From the NCBI GenBank assembly GCA_021772755.1, contig JAJFLJ010000260.1, forward strand, positions 1 to 33,311: a DNA stretch of 33,311 nt, read 5' to 3'. The translations under genes and the position numbers were made by a program. The notes beneath the pieces are model-generated. The model saw only the letters and a list, made by a program, of their open reading frames with translations, was not told the DNA's origin and made no database searches. Shown piece by piece: positions 32,936-33,311 of the stretch. Position 1 is the stretch's first letter, and each line of letters begins with the position of its first letter. The stretch is from Candidatus Sumerlaeota bacterium. GTDB taxonomy: Bacteria > Sumerlaeota > Sumerlaeia > SLMS01 > JAHLLQ01.

Positions 32936-33311
32936 ATGACGACACGCAGGCTGGCACTGGCGGGAACTGTATCCATGATCGCGGGGTTCGCCGCAGCGGC
33001 GTCGCCCTCGTTCCAGACTCCCTCCGCGACCGGCAAGGCCCCGGCCGCCAAGACGGCGGAAACCCCGTGGTGCGGCATTCACCTGACGAAGCAGAAGCCG
33101 CCGACCGCCTCCCCGTCCGCCAAGAGCGTTCCCTTCGCCGAGAGCGAGCCGAACAACTCCCCGCTCGGCGGCAACCCCGTTCCCCTGGGCTTCGGCCCCG
33201 GCGAATTCTCCGAATTCACCATCACCGGAACGATCGTCAACCCGACCTTCAGTTCCTTCACCCCCAAGGCCGAGGACGACGGGTCCATTCCTCTGGCGGG
33301 ATCGGCCGGCC
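32936..33311 (+). CDS. Secreted protein, 3' end beyond window, EPNN (PPC-like) domain start
   Basis: About 125 residues visible. A signal peptide (MTTRRLALAGTVSMIAGFAA, cleavage near AAAS) is followed by a Pro/Ala/Lys-rich linker, one Cys in TPWCGIHL, and then AESEPNNSPLGGNPVPLG. The E-x-EPNN opening and the following TITGTIVNP resemble bacterial pre-peptidase C-terminal (PPC) beta-sandwich modules, which occur on exported hydrolases and surface proteins. Any catalytic domain would lie beyond the right edge. The ATG at 32936 has GGAA about eight bases upstream. The stretch 32772-32935 between it and tyrS should hold both promoters; none was identified. Confidence 0.75.
   Translation, partial: MTTRRLALAGTVSMIAGFAAAASPSFQTPSATGKAPAAKTAETPWCGIHLTKQKPPTASPSAKSVPFAESEPNNSPLGGNPVPLGFGPGEFSEFTITGTIVNPTFSSFTPKAEDDGSIPLAGSAG

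Noticed and set aside
1-33311. tRNA or rRNA genes, CRISPR arrays, transposases or phage genes
   Set aside because: No T-loop or cloverleaf pattern, spaced direct repeats, or mobile-element proteins were found by eye; a tRNA or covariance scan would be decisive.

Overview
The window is a gene-dense, high-GC bacterial chromosome segment. No plasmid, phage, insertion-sequence, tRNA, rRNA or CRISPR signal was seen. Lipoprotein signal peptides, ordinary secretory signals, an RseP-type protease, RNase J, a PPi-type phosphofructokinase and large secreted beta-rich proteins of no recognised family suggest an uncultured, diderm-like lineage. Sumerlaeota or a related candidate phylum is one guess, from memory of protein style only. 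The sequence does not fix the taxonomy.

Layout. 1-1511 (-): UvrD/PcrA helicase, cut by the left edge. 1718-3049 (+): PPi-type phosphofructokinase, followed by a strong hairpin shared with the next, convergent gene. 3153-16310 (-): a long single-strand run. In transcription order it reads cytidine deaminase, RNase J, Nudix hydrolase, argininosuccinate synthase, a terminator, AccA, a dihydropyrimidinase-like protein lacking all metal ligands, an NMT1/THI5-type ABC transporter (ATPase, permease, lipoprotein binding protein), a pteridine-reductase-like SDR, an FHA-GAF-sigma54 activator, and a LarA-like protein lacking the nickel-pincer ligands. 16368-17954 (+): cytosolic gamma-glutamyltransferase. 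17960-21783 (-): two paralogous secreted proteins of unknown family. 22325-23964 (-): two coupled lipoproteins, the second with TPR-like repeats. 24207-25928 (-): DUF3352-like secreted protein. 26143-28930 (+): dxr and rseP. 29371-30675 (+): pyrimidine-nucleoside phosphorylase. 30692-32771 (-): a two-TM protein and TyrRS. 32936 to the right edge (+): a secreted protein fragment.

How the genes fit together. Much of the window is housekeeping: glycolysis, fatty acid, arginine and isoprenoid synthesis, pyrimidine salvage, RNA turnover and translation. The most unusual part is 3153-11195, where two enzyme-fold proteins, each stripped of its catalytic ligands, flank an uptake system of the type used for pyrimidine or thiamin-precursor compounds, a reductase and a phosphopeptide-sensing sigma54 activator. 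A second novelty is the secreted paralog pair at 17960-21783, whose larger member carries a perfect -35 box, a good ribosome-binding site and a UUCG-loop terminator, as expected for an abundant exported protein. Most other long open frames, on both strands, are high-GC shadows.
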